Shown here piece by piece: positions 44,769 to 55,923 of a stretch of DNA of 64,000 nucleotides (its first letter is position 1; each line of letters begins with the position of its first letter). A program made the position numbers and the translations under genes. This DNA comes from Rhodospirillaceae bacterium. Its GTDB lineage: Bacteria; Pseudomonadota; Alphaproteobacteria; Rhodospirillales; Casp-alpha2. The stretch lies in contig JABJBP010000025.1 of assembly GCA_018665815.1 (NCBI GenBank), positions 17,817 through 81,816 of the forward strand, in the 5' to 3' direction. The notes beneath the pieces were generated by a model. That model saw only the letters and a program-made list of their open reading frames with translations, did not search any database and was not told where the DNA came from.

Positions 44769-45989
44769 ATGGCGCGCATCGTACAAAAATTCGGTGGCAC
44801 TTCGGTAGCCGATACGGACCGCATCAAGGCGGTGGCCGTGAAGGTCAAGCGAGAGGTCGACGCTGGCCACGAGGTGGCCGTGCTGTTGTCAGCTATGTCT
44901 GGTGTCACCAATCAATTGGTCGGATTCGTCGATGAAGTCTCGACGCTATACGATGCCCGTGAATACGACACTGTGGTCTCGACCGGTGAACAGGTCACGG
45001 TCGGCCTGCTGGCATTGGTGCTGCAAGGCATGGGAATTCAATCGCGTTCATGGCTTGGCTGGCAGGTGCCCATTCACACCGACAATATTCACGGTAAGGC
45101 GCGTATTGAACGTATTGAGACGGACGAATTGGACCGCCGCATGAAGTTAGGCGAAGTGCCGGTGATTGCCGGGTTTCAGGGATTGGCGCCGGAAGGCCGG
45201 ATCACGACCTTGGGACGTGGCGGCACGGATACCAGTGCTGTTGCGCTGGCCGCCGCATTGGGCGCCGAGAGATGTGATATTTATACGGACGTGGACGGCG
45301 TTTATACGACGGACCCGCGGATTGTGCCGAAGGCGCGGAAGTTGGACCGGATCACGTATGAGGAAATGCTGGAAATGGCATCGCTGGGCGCCAAGGTTCT
45401 GCAAACCCGGGCTGTCGAAATGGCGATGAAGCACCGCCAGCGCGTTCAAGTGTTATCAAGCTTTGAAGACCAGCCGGGCACCTTAGTGGTAGATGAGGAC
45501 GAGATCGTGGAACAAGAATTGGTAAGCGGCATAGCCTACAGCCGGGATGAGGCGAAAATTACGCTGGTGCGGGTCCGCGATAAACCGGGTGTGGCGGCGT
45601 CTATTTTCGGCCCCTTGTCCGAAGCCAACATCAACGTCGACATGATCGTGCAAAGCGTTTCTGGCGATGTCGACTCGACCGACATGACCTTCACGGTCAC
45701 TGAAAATGACCTGGCACGGGCCGTCGAAAATCTTAAAGAACGCCAAGACGACATCGGATGTGAGGATATCCTCTACGATTCTGGCGTCGTTAAGGTTTCC
45801 GTGATCGGCGTCGGAATGCGCTCACATGCAGGCGTCGCCCAGACAATGTTTGCGACTTTAGCCGAGAAAGGGATCAATATCCAGGTGATCTCAACCTCGG
45901 AAATTAAAGTCAGCGTATTGATCGACGAGGAATATACCGAACTTGCGCTCCGGGCCCTCCATACGGCTTATGGCCTGGATGCTGAATAA
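44769..45989 (+). CDS. lysC: Aspartate kinase
   Basis: 406 residues from MARIVQKFGGTSVADTDRIK. Phosphorylates aspartate for lysine, threonine and methionine synthesis. Kinase domain with KFGGTSV and TLGRGGTDTSAVALA, then two ACT domains (from about 265 and 345), giving feedback control by end-product amino acids. The frame is open 39 codons upstream without a better start. Followed by ptsP after about 100 bases. Confidence 0.97.
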   Translation: MARIVQKFGGTSVADTDRIKAVAVKVKREVDAGHEVAVLLSAMSGVTNQLVGFVDEVSTLYDAREYDTVVSTGEQVTVGLLALVLQGMGIQSRSWLGWQVPIHTDNIHGKARIERIETDELDRRMKLGEVPVIAGFQGLAPEGRITTLGRGGTDTSAVALAAALGAERCDIYTDVDGVYTTDPRIVPKARKLDRITYEEMLEMASLGAKVLQTRAVEMAMKHRQRVQVLSSFEDQPGTLVVDEDEIVEQELVSGIAYSRDEAKITLVRVRDKPGVAASIFGPLSEANINVDMIVQSVSGDVDSTDMTFTVTENDLARAVENLKERQDDIGCEDILYDSGVVKVSVIGVGMRSHAGVAQTMFATLAEKGINIQVISTSEIKVSVLIDEEYTELALRALHTAYGLDAE

Positions 45990-46090
45990 TCCATTTTTTG
46001 GTGATCGCCGTGCAGCCGCGGTGATGAATACCTATATCCTTTGAAGACAGCGCGCCGCGATGGGCGGCTTCAGCTTGGAATTTTTGTGAC

Positions 46091-48382
46091 ATGGTAACGG
46101 CCGGGCCTGCCCCAAGACATGGACCATTGCTATCGGCGCCGCGGCGCCTGCTGGCCCGGGTCCGCGACGTCATGGCTGGCACTGATGCGGCGGACAAACG
46201 CCTTGATGAAGTGGTGCGGATAATCGCTTCGGACATGGTTGCCGAGGTATGCTCGATCTATGTTCGACGCGCCGGCGAAGTGCTTGAACTATTTGCTACC
46301 CAGGGCCTGAAACCCAATGCCGTTCACCAGACTCGCCTCAAATTCGGCGAAGGGATCGTCGGCGACATCGCGATCAAGGCGCGAGCGTTCGCATTGGCGG
46401 AGGCCCAGGAGCATCCGAATTTTGCCTATAGACCGGAAACTGGCGAGGAAATCTATCACTCGATGATGGGGGTGCCGGTGCTACGCGGCGGTCGGGTGGT
46501 TGGTGTTATTGCCGTCCAAAACCGGACCCAGCGCAATTACACAGATGAAGAAATCGAAACCCTTCAGACCGTCGCCATGGTGCTGGCCGAGCTGATTGCG
46601 GGTGGCGATCTTTTCAGGATCACAGATGGAACCGACATCGACCCCGAAACAGTGCGGCCGGTGCGGCTTGAAGGTCTGATGTTGAACCCCGGCATCGGCA
46701 TGGGCCAAGCGGTTTTGCATGTTTCGGATTTTCATATCGAAGAGCTTGTCGGTGATGATCCTGACATCGAGCGCGGCCGGCTTGTTAACGCGTTCGCGGA
46801 AATGCACGGCAGCCTTGATGAATTGCTTGCGGATGAAGCTCTGGCGGAAGGTGGCGAGCATCGTGACGTGCTTGAAACCTACCGCTTGATTGCCGAGGAC
46901 GCCGGTTGGTTGAAACGAATCGAAGATGCCATTGATACAGGCCTGACAGCGGAAGCCGCCGTGCAGCGGGTCCAAAACGATATCCGCGCGCGCATGGCCA
47001 AGGTCACCGATCCCTACCTGCGTGAACGGGTGCATGATCTTGATGATCTGGCCCGCCGGCTGCTTTTGCATCTCATGGGTGATGGCGCGATCGCCGGCGG
47101 ACGCGAGCTTCCCGATCAGGCCATTCTCGTGGCACGCAATCTGGGGCCCGCGGAATTGCTAGATTATGACAGTGAGAAGCTTGCTGGCGTGATACTCGAA
47201 GAAGGCTCGCCGTCCAGCCATGTCGCGATTATCGCCCATGCCCTGGATATTCCCGTCATCGGGCAAACGCGAGACGTGCTTCGTCAAGTCGACGACGGAG
47301 ACGTGATCGTTGTCGATGCTGAAAACGCGCAGGCCTATATCCGACCGGGCGCTGACGTTGTCGAGGCCTTCGAAAACTCCGTCCGCAATGCCAGCAAACA
47401 AAAGGTAAAATTCGCTGAATTGATCGACCAACCGGCTAAGACGGTGGACGGTGTTGCGATCTCGCTTTGCATCAACGCGGGGCTGATGATCGACCTCAAG
47501 CATCTCAGTGAATGGGATGCCGATGGCGTTGGATTATTCCGGACCGAAATCCCATTCATGGCGCGCTCGAAGCTTTTGGGTGTTGACGAACAAACACGGC
47601 TCTACACGCAAGTCCTCGATCAAGCGGCGGGCCGGCCGGTGATTTTTCGGACCCTTGATATCGGTGGCGACAAGGTGCTGCCGCATTGGGGCGGCACGGA
47701 TGGCGAAAACCCAGCCATGGGATGGCGGGCGATACGCGTCTCTCTAGACCGGCCGGCTTTACTGCGCCAGCAACTTAGAGCGCTCATCCGGTCTGCCGCC
47801 GGGCGGGAATTGGACGTGATGTTTCCAATGGTCGCTGAGGTCGCCGAATTTGACGCCGCTAGGGCATTGGTGGACAAAGAACTGGCGCGCGAAAGCGGCC
47901 GTGGCGGGGTAATGCCGTCCAAGGTATCCGTTGGCGCCATGCTCGAAGTTCCAAGTTTGGCATTCCAACTGCCGGCCTTGCTGGCGAAAGTCGATTTTCT
48001 GTCGGTCGGCAGTAACGATCTGATGCAGTTTCTGTTTGCCCAAGATCGTGGCGATGCGCGGATGGCAGGCCGCTATGATGTATTGTCGCCGATTGTCTTG
48101 AAGTTTTTGCAAACCGTTGTCGAGCATTGCGATGGTGCCGAGGTGCCGCTGAGCTTATGCGGCGAAATGGCCGGCCGACCGCTTGAAGCGATGGCGTTAT
48201 TGGGCCTTGGGTTTCGCCGGATATCCATGTCGCCGGCATCTCTTGGGCCGGTAAAGGCGATGGTCAGAAGCCTGCCTGTTGCTCCTCTCAGTGCTTTTGT
48301 TCGCGGCCTTTTTGATCTTCCGCAGCATTCCGTTCGCGCTGAGTTTCAGGAATTTGCCGAAACCCACGGCGTGCAGATTTGA
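46091..48382 (+). CDS. ptsP: Phosphoenolpyruvate-protein phosphotransferase PtsP (EI-Ntr)
   Basis: 763 residues. First protein of the nitrogen-type PTS, which passes phosphate from PEP to NPr and EIIA-Ntr to signal rather than import sugar. Domains: GAF sensor (about 20-170, GEGIVGDIAIKARAFALAEA), linker, phospho-His domain with His377 in EGSPSSHVAIIAHAL, and the PEP-binding barrel (TEIPFMARS, RTLDIGGDKVLPHWG, SVGSNDLMQFLFAQDR). The lysC-ptsP order is conserved in alphaproteobacteria. Confidence 0.96.
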   Translation: MVTAGPAPRHGPLLSAPRRLLARVRDVMAGTDAADKRLDEVVRIIASDMVAEVCSIYVRRAGEVLELFATQGLKPNAVHQTRLKFGEGIVGDIAIKARAFALAEAQEHPNFAYRPETGEEIYHSMMGVPVLRGGRVVGVIAVQNRTQRNYTDEEIETLQTVAMVLAELIAGGDLFRITDGTDIDPETVRPVRLEGLMLNPGIGMGQAVLHVSDFHIEELVGDDPDIERGRLVNAFAEMHGSLDELLADEALAEGGEHRDVLETYRLIAEDAGWLKRIEDAIDTGLTAEAAVQRVQNDIRARMAKVTDPYLRERVHDLDDLARRLLLHLMGDGAIAGGRELPDQAILVARNLGPAELLDYDSEKLAGVILEEGSPSSHVAIIAHALDIPVIGQTRDVLRQVDDGDVIVVDAENAQAYIRPGADVVEAFENSVRNASKQKVKFAELIDQPAKTVDGVAISLCINAGLMIDLKHLSEWDADGVGLFRTEIPFMARSKLLGVDEQTRLYTQVLDQAAGRPVIFRTLDIGGDKVLPHWGGTDGENPAMGWRAIRVSLDRPALLRQQLRALIRSAAGRELDVMFPMVAEVAEFDAARALVDKELARESGRGGVMPSKVSVGAMLEVPSLAFQLPALLAKVDFLSVGSNDLMQFLFAQDRGDARMAGRYDVLSPIVLKFLQTVVEHCDGAEVPLSLCGEMAGRPLEAMALLGLGFRRISMSPASLGPVKAMVRSLPVAPLSAFVRGLFDLPQHSVRAEFQEFAETHGVQI

Positions 48383-48390
48383 TCGACGGC

Positions 48391-48416
48391 TTTTCATGCT
48401 TGTAAGGGCATGAAAA
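48391..48416. terminator. Hairpin after ptsP
   Basis: TTTTCATGC, eight-base loop, GCATGAAAA; 9-bp stem within 10 bases of the ptsP stop. The stem ends in A/T runs, so it may work as a terminator. Confidence 0.5.
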
Positions 48417-48570
48417 ATCGTGAGATTATCGGCTACTTCAAACGGTTATCTCTGGGCTGAAAATGGGGCCGGCGGTCGCGCTTTTCAAAGCGATGAAGAT
48501 ACTTGACGGTTGCTTTAATTTTGTCTGCGCCGGGGTATTGGTTAACCGCTATGGGTCATAACGGGAATTG

Positions 48571-49833
48571 ATGGGCGAAGCGATGAGCGAGGCGGCGGAG
48601 ACCTCCGGCATTTCGGCGAGCGATACAGGCGTAGGGGCGTTGCTCCGCGCGTCGCGTCAGCGCGTTGGCGATGACCTGCGCGAAATCGCCGTTTTGCTCC
48701 GTATCCGCTTGCCGTATCTCGAAGCCATTGAAGATGGTCGGTTCAAAGAATTACCAGGGCAGACTTATGCCGTTGGATTCATTCGTGCCTACGCCGAACA
48801 TTTGGGCCTCGATAGTGATGAGGTGGTGCGCCGCTATAAAGAAGAGGTTGCGGGTACTGGCCCTCGAACCGATCTTCAGTTTCCGACACCGGTGACAGAA
48901 ACCGGCGTACCCGGTGGCGCGTTGATGTTGATCGGTGTGTTGGTCGCTATCCTGGCCTACGGCGGCTGGTATCTTAGTACATCGAAGGATAATTTTTTTG
49001 CCGATCTAATAGCGCCATTGCCGGATCGCTTAGCAGACCTAGTCGTCGGTGATCAACCTGCGCCAATGAAAACCGCATCCGAAACGCCACCGATTGAAGG
49101 TGAAGGCGTCACGACACCGGAGAAATCCGAACCGAAAAAGCCCGAACCGCCAGTTGAGAACGTGGCCACCGAGGCCGCTGTCACGCCGCCCGCTGAGCCG
49201 ATGCCCGAACCCACGCCCAAGCCGGCAGCAGAACCGGCCCCGCCGGCTGCCACTTCAACGGTGGATGCGGCTGCGCAGGCGATTGGTGAACAAGCGGCGG
49301 CAACAACAGAAAGCGTAACGCAGGCCGCTCAACCTAGCGTGAAAGCCGTATCTGAAGCTTCAACGCCGCCGACGCCAACTGAGACGACGATTTCCCCAGC
49401 TCCAACTCCAACGCCGCCGGCACCTGTTCCAGCCGCAGTCACAGCCAGTGGCACGCAAACCGAATCCAGTGTCGTGCCAGCGCCTGAAACGCTCACTGAA
49501 ACGGCGGCCGAGCCGAGCGCAGAACCGCCGCCAGAGCCTGAGTCCGAACCAGTGCTCCCGTCCCGCGTTTTGGTTCGTGCCAAGACCAACAGTTGGATTC
49601 AGGTGCAGGACGATTTCTCCAAGGAAACCTTGGTGACGCGATTGCTAAAGGAAGGGGAGGAATACGAAGTCCCCAACCAGACTGGTTTACGGTTATTGAC
49701 GGGAAATGCAGGCGCTTTGGAGATTCTTGTTGATGGTGCTTCCGTGCCGCCAATCGGCGAAGAAGGCGCTGTCAGGCGTGGTGTTCTCTTGGATCCGGAA
49801 TTGTTAAAGTCCGGCAACGCCGTTAGCGAATGA
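48571..49833 (+). CDS. RodZ-like helix-turn-helix membrane protein
   Basis: 420 residues. N-terminal HTH_25 domain ([40 protein letters not shown]), one membrane helix near 113-130 ([19 protein letters not shown]), a long Pro/Ala/Glu/Thr-rich periplasmic linker (about 160-330), and a C-terminal DUF4115 domain ([18 protein letters not shown]). RodZ links MreB filaments to the membrane in rod-shaped cells. Starts at ATG 48571 (or 48583). Stands before ispG, as rodZ does in many proteobacteria. Confidence 0.9.
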   Translation: MGEAMSEAAETSGISASDTGVGALLRASRQRVGDDLREIAVLLRIRLPYLEAIEDGRFKELPGQTYAVGFIRAYAEHLGLDSDEVVRRYKEEVAGTGPRTDLQFPTPVTETGVPGGALMLIGVLVAILAYGGWYLSTSKDNFFADLIAPLPDRLADLVVGDQPAPMKTASETPPIEGEGVTTPEKSEPKKPEPPVENVATEAAVTPPAEPMPEPTPKPAAEPAPPAATSTVDAAAQAIGEQAAATTESVTQAAQPSVKAVSEASTPPTPTETTISPAPTPTPPAPVPAAVTASGTQTESSVVPAPETLTETAAEPSAEPPPEPESEPVLPSRVLVRAKTNSWIQVQDDFSKETLVTRLLKEGEEYEVPNQTGLRLLTGNAGALEILVDGASVPPIGEEGAVRRGVLLDPELLKSGNAVSE

Positions 49834-49858
49834 GCCACCTAGGCGAAGGATAGATGAG

Positions 49859-51142
49859 ATGAGCGTGCGACCCGACAATCCGACAGGCCCTGCATCACGC
49901 CGCGAAAGTGTTGGCGTCAATATCGGGCATGTGTGTGTCGGTGCCAACGCACCTATCGTTGTCCAGTCGATGACCAATACGGATACCGCGGACGTCGATG
50001 GCACTGCCCAGCAAGTCGCCGCATTGGCGCGGGCTGGATCAGAACTGGTCCGGATTACAGTTGACCGCGCCGAGTCCGCCGCCGCGGTGCCGTATATACG
50101 CGACGCGCTGGATAAAATGAGCGTCAATGTGCCGCTGGTTGGGGACTTCCATTACAATGGTCATACGTTGCTCACTGATTATCCGGCCTGCGCCGATGCT
50201 TTGGCCAAATACCGGATCAATCCAGGCAATGTCGGCCACCGTGAAAAGCGCGATACACAATTTGCGACCATGGTTGATATTGCCGCGAAATATGACCGCC
50301 CGGTGCGGATCGGCGTCAATTGGGGCAGCTTAGATCAGGATTTGGCGATCCAGATGATGGATGAGAATGCCAAATCGGATGCCCCGCTGACAGCCGAAGA
50401 AGTGACCCGCGAGGCGATGATCGTTTCTGCTATTGCCAGCGCCGAGCGCGCCGAGGAAATCGGCTTGGGCCGCGACAAGATTATTCTTTCAGCAAAAGTC
50501 AGTGAAGTTCAAAGTCTGATTGCGGTCTACCGCGGCATGGCGACACGCTGTGATTACGCATTGCATCTCGGCCTCACCGAAGCGGGCATGGGTTCGAAAG
50601 GTATCGTTGCGTCAACGGCGGCGCTATCCGTGTTGCTACAAGAAGGCATTGGCGACACCATCCGAATCTCTCTGACTCCGGAACCGGGCGGAGACCGAAC
50701 ACGCGAGGTAATTGTCGCGCAAGAGGTTCTGCAGACTATGGGACTGCGCTCGTTTGTGCCTTTGGTCACAGCATGTCCAGGGTGCGGACGGACGACGTCG
50801 ACGGTGTTCCAAGAATTGGCCGATGGAATCCAGAGCTTCATTCGCGCCAGCATGCCGGAATGGCAGAAGAGATACCCAGGGGTCGAAGACATGAACGTTG
50901 CCGTGATGGGTTGTATCGTCAACGGCCCCGGCGAGAGTAAACATTCGGATATTGGCATCAGCCTACCCGGTACCGGCGAACAACCTGCAGCACCTGTTTT
51001 TATTGATGGCAAAAAGGCGATGACGTTGCGCGGTGCCAATATGGCTGATGAGTTTCAAACTATCGTCGAGGATTACATTGAGAAGCGTTACGGCGCTGAG
51101 GGCGATACTCACCCCAATGCCGCGACCGAGGCGGCCGAGTAA
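49859..51142 (+). CDS. ispG: 4-hydroxy-3-methylbut-2-enyl diphosphate synthase
   Basis: 427 residues (GcpE). Converts MEcPP to HMBPP in the non-mevalonate isoprenoid pathway. TIM barrel with [20 protein letters not shown] and [15 protein letters not shown], and Fe-S domain cysteines in [15 protein letters not shown] and [12 protein letters not shown]. Complete; hisS follows after 12 bases. Confidence 0.97.
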   Translation: MSVRPDNPTGPASRRESVGVNIGHVCVGANAPIVVQSMTNTDTADVDGTAQQVAALARAGSELVRITVDRAESAAAVPYIRDALDKMSVNVPLVGDFHYNGHTLLTDYPACADALAKYRINPGNVGHREKRDTQFATMVDIAAKYDRPVRIGVNWGSLDQDLAIQMMDENAKSDAPLTAEEVTREAMIVSAIASAERAEEIGLGRDKIILSAKVSEVQSLIAVYRGMATRCDYALHLGLTEAGMGSKGIVASTAALSVLLQEGIGDTIRISLTPEPGGDRTREVIVAQEVLQTMGLRSFVPLVTACPGCGRTTSTVFQELADGIQSFIRASMPEWQKRYPGVEDMNVAVMGCIVNGPGESKHSDIGISLPGTGEQPAAPVFIDGKKAMTLRGANMADEFQTIVEDYIEKRYGAEGDTHPNAATEAAE

Positions 51143-51154
51143 GCGAACGCCATC

Positions 51155-52399
51155 ATGTCCTCGCTCCAACCCGTTCGCGGCACCCACGATATTCTTCCCG
51201 ATGATTTTCGACTGCAGAAATCTGTGGCCGATTGCGCGGCGGAAATTGCCGGACGGTACGGCTTTAAGGAAATCACGCCGCCGGTATTTGAATTCACCGA
51301 GGTATTTGCCCGGACCCTTGGCGATACGTCGGATATCGTCACCAAGGAAATGTATACCTTTGAGGACCGTGGTGGTGATTCAATCACGCTGCGACCTGAG
51401 TTTACTGCCGGCATCGCCCGGGCTTTCATGTCGAACGGCCTAGCACAGGAAATTCCGTGCAAATTCTTCTGTCGTGGCCCGGTGTTTCGCCACGAGCGTC
51501 CGCAAAAAGGTCGCCTCCGGCAATTCCATCAGGTCGACGTCGAAATCATCGGAGTCCCGGGGCCGTTGGCGGATATAGAAGTGATTGCCGTCGGCGCGCA
51601 TTTTCTGGAAACCCTGGGTGTCCTGGGCGATGCGGTTTTACAACTCAACACGCTGGGTGACACGGAAAGCCGTTTGGCTTACCGCGAGAAACTGATCGGC
51701 TACCTGGAAGGCCATAAGGGCGATCTGTCCGAGGACAGCTTGGCGCGGCTTCAAAAGAATCCGTTGCGCATCTTCGATTCCAAAGACCATGGTGATCAGG
51801 CGGTGATGGCGGATGCACCGCTTCTTGGCGATCATTTGAATGATCATTCAAATGAATTTTTCACCCACGTGCGCGATGGCCTGGATGCGTTAGGCATTGC
51901 CTATGAGATCAATTCGCGATTGGTCCGCGGGCTCGATTATTATTGTCATACGGCGTTTGAATTCGTCACCGATACATTGGGCGCACAAGGCGCCGTGCTG
52001 GCCGGTGGGCGCTATGATGGACTGATGGAACAAATGGGTGGCCGAGCCATGCCCGGTATTGGCTGGGCTGCAGGTGTTGAGCGGTTGTCCATGATGGTCG
52101 GCGAGGCGCCTGCCGCACCCAATCTCATCGTCGTCATTCCATTGGGTGATGTGGCTGAACGCGAGGGCCTGAAAGTGACGCAACAATTGCGGCACGCCGG
52201 CTTGGTCGTTGAAATGGGCTATTCCGGCAATATGAAAAAGCGCATCAACCGGGCCAACAAGGCTGGCGCCGGCGCCGTGGTGATCATCGGCGAAGATGAA
52301 CTGACGAAGGGCGTGGCCACCGTCAGAAACATGGAAACCGGCGAGCAAACCGAGATCGCCTTGGACGCCTTGGTGGATCATCTCGCCGCGTACCGTTAG
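51155..52399 (+). CDS. hisS: Histidyl-tRNA synthetase
   Basis: 414 residues, class II synthetase. Motif 1 region VRGTHDILPDDFRLQ, motif 2 KFFCRGPVFRHERPQKGRLR, histidine motif LVRGLDYYCHTAFEF and motif 3 GIGWAAGVERLSMM, followed by an anticodon-binding domain. Between ispG and hemA on one strand with short gaps, so probably one transcript. Confidence 0.97.
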   Translation: MSSLQPVRGTHDILPDDFRLQKSVADCAAEIAGRYGFKEITPPVFEFTEVFARTLGDTSDIVTKEMYTFEDRGGDSITLRPEFTAGIARAFMSNGLAQEIPCKFFCRGPVFRHERPQKGRLRQFHQVDVEIIGVPGPLADIEVIAVGAHFLETLGVLGDAVLQLNTLGDTESRLAYREKLIGYLEGHKGDLSEDSLARLQKNPLRIFDSKDHGDQAVMADAPLLGDHLNDHSNEFFTHVRDGLDALGIAYEINSRLVRGLDYYCHTAFEFVTDTLGAQGAVLAGGRYDGLMEQMGGRAMPGIGWAAGVERLSMMVGEAPAAPNLIVVIPLGDVAEREGLKVTQQLRHAGLVVEMGYSGNMKKRINRANKAGAGAVVIIGEDELTKGVATVRNMETGEQTEIALDALVDHLAAYR

Positions 52400-52407
52400 C
52401 TAGACAC

Positions 52408-53706
52408 ATGAATAGGTCGGAAAAACACGGCGGCCGACCTGTCGTGGTTGGCGCAAATCACCGCAGCAGTTCGCTTGGGCTGCGCGACCGCCTGTTCGTC
52501 GAGGGCAGAGATACGCCAGCGTTCCTCGATGCTTTGAGCGCTGCTGGCGTGACAGATGCCATTCTGCTTTCCACATGTGATCGCGTTGAAGTCCAAGCTA
52601 TTCATGCGGCGCCATTGCGTGCGGCTGAGATCATTCGCAACGCTTTCGCCGAACATGCCGCCACCGCGGCTGGTGAATTAGATGCCGAGACCTATGTGTT
52701 TGAGGATGAGCGCGCCGTCGAACAGATCTTCTGCGTTGCTGCGTCCCTCGACAGCCAGATGATCGGCGAGCCGCAAGTGCTTGGCCAGGTCAAGGCCGGC
52801 CATCGGATCGCACGCGAGGCCGGGATGGTCGGTTCTGAACTGGAGGCGCTTATGCAGGCCGCCTACGGAGCTGCAAAACGGGTCCGGACGCAAACCGCGA
52901 TCGGAGAACGTCCAGTCTCGATTGCCGCCGCCGCCGTAGGGCTGGCGCGTGACGTCCACGGGGATTTGAGCCGCGCCGGTGCACTATTGATCGGCGTTGG
53001 CGACATGGGGCATTTGGTCTGCGAGCATCTTCAGGCCGCCGGATTGCGAAATTTGACAGTCACGCACCCTCTAGAAAGCCGAGCTCGAGGTTTGGCGCGG
53101 GTACTTGATTGTCACCGGGCCGAGTTTAATGAACGCGCCCATGCGATGATCGGGGCCGATATTGTTGTCGCTGCGCTCGGCCGCCGGGATTACGCGGTCA
53201 ATGCCGATATGGTCCTGGGTGCTCTCAAGGCACGCCGCCGCCGCCCGGTGTTTTTTATTGATGTTGCTGTGCCCGGTGATGTTGATCCGGCTGTTGATCG
53301 TATTGATGAAGCCTTCGTCTATGACCTGCCCGATCTTGAGGGGATCGTTTCCGATGGCCTGGCCAGCCGCGAGGCTGAGGCTGAAGAAGGACGGCGTATT
53401 ATTGCCGCCGAAGTTTCGGCATTCTTGCGCGGTCGCGCCCACCGCGCTGCCGTGCCCGCTATCAGGTTGCTCCGTGATCACGGTGAGAACCTCCGCGTCG
53501 AAGCCTTGGCCGAAGCCGGGGATGATGCCGAGAAGGCAACGCGGCTTTTGCTCAACCGATTGCTCCATGAGCCCAGCGTGAGCTTGAAAAATGCCGCCAG
53601 CGGGGCGCCCGGTGAATTGCAGGCGTTGGAGCGTGCGCTCCGGGACTTATTTGAATTGAAAGAACAAGCGGCGCCGATTTCGGACCGTCAGGAGGATGAG
53701 ACGTGA
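52408..53706 (+). CDS. hemA: Glutamyl-tRNA reductase
   Basis: 432 residues. Reduces Glu-tRNA to glutamate-1-semialdehyde, first step of the C5 route to 5-aminolevulinate. Catalytic Cys in [11 protein letters not shown] (usual Asn replaced by Asp), [40 protein letters not shown] domain [16 protein letters not shown], and a C-terminal dimerisation helix with [15 protein letters not shown] before it. Its stop overlaps the GTG of prfA. hemA-prfA-prmC is the gammaproteobacterial order; most alphaproteobacteria instead make ALA with ALA synthase, so this gene stands out. Confidence 0.93.
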   Translation: MNRSEKHGGRPVVVGANHRSSSLGLRDRLFVEGRDTPAFLDALSAAGVTDAILLSTCDRVEVQAIHAAPLRAAEIIRNAFAEHAATAAGELDAETYVFEDERAVEQIFCVAASLDSQMIGEPQVLGQVKAGHRIAREAGMVGSELEALMQAAYGAAKRVRTQTAIGERPVSIAAAAVGLARDVHGDLSRAGALLIGVGDMGHLVCEHLQAAGLRNLTVTHPLESRARGLARVLDCHRAEFNERAHAMIGADIVVAALGRRDYAVNADMVLGALKARRRRPVFFIDVAVPGDVDPAVDRIDEAFVYDLPDLEGIVSDGLASREAEAEEGRRIIAAEVSAFLRGRAHRAAVPAIRLLRDHGENLRVEALAEAGDDAEKATRLLLNRLLHEPSVSLKNAASGAPGELQALERALRDLFELKEQAAPISDRQEDET

Positions 53707-54773
53707 GCCTTGAACAGAACCTGGAGCGAGTCCTGGCCCGCTATGAGGAATTGCAAAGCCTCATGTCCACGAACGAGCCGCCGCCGGCTGAAGAAATCGC
53801 CCGTCTGGCGAAGGAGTTCTCAGATCTGACGCCGGTGGTGACGGCCGTAAATGAGCTGAAAAGCGTGCAGACGGAACTGGAGGAGTTGGAATCGTTGCTT
53901 GCCGATGAAACCGACGGTGAAATGCGGGAGCTTGCGGAGGCCGAGCGCGGCGCGCTGCACGAAACGTTGCCGAAACTGGCGCGCCAAGTCGAACTGATGC
54001 TCTTGCCAAAAGATGAGGCGGACACGAAAAACGCTATTCTTGAAGTTCGCGCGGGTACCGGTGGCGATGAAGCGGCGTTGTTCTGCGCCGATTTGTTTCG
54101 CATGTACCAACGCTACTCGGAAAACCATGGCTGGAAGTTCGAAATGATGAGCGCCAACGAAATCGGCATCGGCGGTTACAAGGAAGCCATTGCATCAATT
54201 TCCGGTAAAGACGTTTTCGCCCGGCTTAAGTTTGAGTCCGGTGTGCACCGGGTGCAGCGTGTGCCGGTGACCGAGTCAGGTGGACGAATTCATACCTCGG
54301 CTGCGACCGTTGCCGTGATGCCCGAAGCCGAGGAGGTTGATGTGCAGATCGACGATAAAGATCTACGTATTGATGTCTTCCGCGCCAGCGGCCCCGGCGG
54401 GCAATCGGTGAATACAACCGACTCCGCTGTTCGCATCACGCACATGCCGAGTGGTTTGGTGGTCTCTCAGCAAGATGAGAAATCCCAGCACAAGAACCGG
54501 GCCAAGGCCATGCGGGTATTGCGTTCGCGTCTTTACGACCAAGAGCGCGCGGCCATGGATGCGGAGCGCGCCGAAACCCGGCGCTCTCAAGTCGGGTCCG
54601 GGGATCGATCCGAACGCATCCGCACCTATAATTTCCCCGAACGCCGGGTCACCGATCACCGCATCAACCTGACCTTGCATCAGTTGGACAAAATGCTGGA
54701 TGGCGATCTTGATGAAGTGATTGATGCCCTGTTGACCGACGATCAGGCGCGCCGGCTTTCCGAGATGACATGA
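53703..54773 (+). CDS. prfA: Peptide chain release factor 1
   Basis: 356 residues from GTG ([20 protein letters not shown]). Reads UAA/UAG. GGQ loop [15 protein letters not shown] near residue 230; the anticodon-like PxT-type loop is in the preceding domain ([20 protein letters not shown]). Start overlaps hemA stop; stop overlaps prmC start (ATGA). Confidence 0.97.
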   Translation: MSLEQNLERVLARYEELQSLMSTNEPPPAEEIARLAKEFSDLTPVVTAVNELKSVQTELEELESLLADETDGEMRELAEAERGALHETLPKLARQVELMLLPKDEADTKNAILEVRAGTGGDEAALFCADLFRMYQRYSENHGWKFEMMSANEIGIGGYKEAIASISGKDVFARLKFESGVHRVQRVPVTESGGRIHTSAATVAVMPEAEEVDVQIDDKDLRIDVFRASGPGGQSVNTTDSAVRITHMPSGLVVSQQDEKSQHKNRAKAMRVLRSRLYDQERAAMDAERAETRRSQVGSGDRSERIRTYNFPERRVTDHRINLTLHQLDKMLDGDLDEVIDALLTDDQARRLSEMT

Positions 54774-55669
54774 TCGGCACCCCACCGGTGCCCGAAAGCC
54801 GCCACGCCGCCGGTTCCGCTGGTGCGCTGATGGTGGCTGCGACCGCAAGGCTCAAAGCCTCAGGTTCCGAGACGTCACGCCTGGATGCACGGGTATTGAT
54901 GGCGCATGTGCTCGGGCGTGATCAGGCTTGGTTGGTTGGCCATCCGGAATATGTTCTATCCGTCGAAGAGGCCCGAACCTTCGATGAATTGGGCGCACGA
55001 CGCCAGGCCGGCGAACCAGTGGCCTATCTGGTTGGCGAGCGGGAATTTTGGAGTCTGCCGTTTCGCGTCACCCGCCACACTCTCATCCCCAGGCCCGATT
55101 CGGAAACCCTCGTGGCGGCGGCTTTGGCAAGTATCGCGGACGATGGGAAACCCTTGCGTATTTTGGATATCGGTACTGGCTCGGGTTGTTTGCTGCTGGC
55201 AATCTTGAGCGATTTGCCGTTGGCCAGTGGGGTCGGGGTCGATGTATCGAAGGGTGCGCTTGCCGTCGCCCGCGACAATGCCGTGCGAATGGAAATCGAT
55301 GAGCGCGCGGTCTTCACGTCAGGTGATTGGCTGAATGATTTCGATCGCCAAACCCATGGCGTGTTCGATTTAGTAATCACCAATCCGCCTTATATTCGAA
55401 CGATCGAAATGGCTAGCTTGGAGCCGGATGTCCGGGCCTTTGAGCCGCTCCGGGCACTGCAGGCGGGCGACGATGGGCTTGATGCCTACCGGTGCATTAC
55501 ACCCGTCTTGCCTAGTGTGATGAGGCCCGGCGCCAGTTTCATCGGCGAGTTCGGCATCGATCAGCAGGCTGATGTCAGCGCCTTGCTGTGTGATGCCGGT
55601 TTTCATGACGTGAAGATTTTAAATGATGTGGCGGGACGGCCACGTTGCGCGGTTGCCCGCTATGGCTGA
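54770..55669 (+). CDS. prmC: Release factor glutamine methyltransferase PrmC
   Basis: 299 residues. Methylates the Gln of the GGQ motif in release factors. N-terminal helical domain, SAM motif [15 protein letters not shown], and the diagnostic NPPY (about 204-207) in [25 protein letters not shown] is the usual lead-in. Coupled to prfA by a four-base overlap. Confidence 0.96.
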   Translation: MIGTPPVPESRHAAGSAGALMVAATARLKASGSETSRLDARVLMAHVLGRDQAWLVGHPEYVLSVEEARTFDELGARRQAGEPVAYLVGEREFWSLPFRVTRHTLIPRPDSETLVAAALASIADDGKPLRILDIGTGSGCLLLAILSDLPLASGVGVDVSKGALAVARDNAVRMEIDERAVFTSGDWLNDFDRQTHGVFDLVITNPPYIRTIEMASLEPDVRAFEPLRALQAGDDGLDAYRCITPVLPSVMRPGASFIGEFGIDQQADVSALLCDAGFHDVKILNDVAGRPRCAVARYG

Positions 55670-55923
55670 GCCCAAAAATACGGGCACGTCGAGAAAATCG
55701 AAAAAAGGGTTGGAATACCTGATTATCCCCTTTACTTTAAAACCGTGGTTGACCTGAAAGGGTCACCGGGGGGTCCCCGCCATGGCGGGTAGGACCCAAA
55801 TTGTTCCCCAGCGCGACGCCGGGTTCCATTGGCCAAAGATTTTTGGCGGGACCGGCAATATTGGCCCGAATGGTTTCGGGCGGGCTTTTGGGGGTGTCGA
55901 AAAGCCAAATATTTTAGGATGCG
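55670..55923. other. Hairpin-rich gap after prmC
   Basis: Contains GGGTCC...GGACCC (55771-55797) enclosing the 14-bp palindrome CCCGCCATGGCGGG (55776-55789), and GCCCGAA-TGGT-TTCGGGC (55864-55881) followed by a short T-run. The second could terminate the ispG-prmC transcript. A 31-codon open frame from the ATG inside the prmC end ([19 protein letters not shown]) is possible but unsupported. Confidence 0.5.

Noticed and set aside
55671..55760. 31-codon frame [19 protein letters not shown] overlapping the end of prmC
   Set aside because: Short, no ribosome-binding site, no evidence beyond an open frame.
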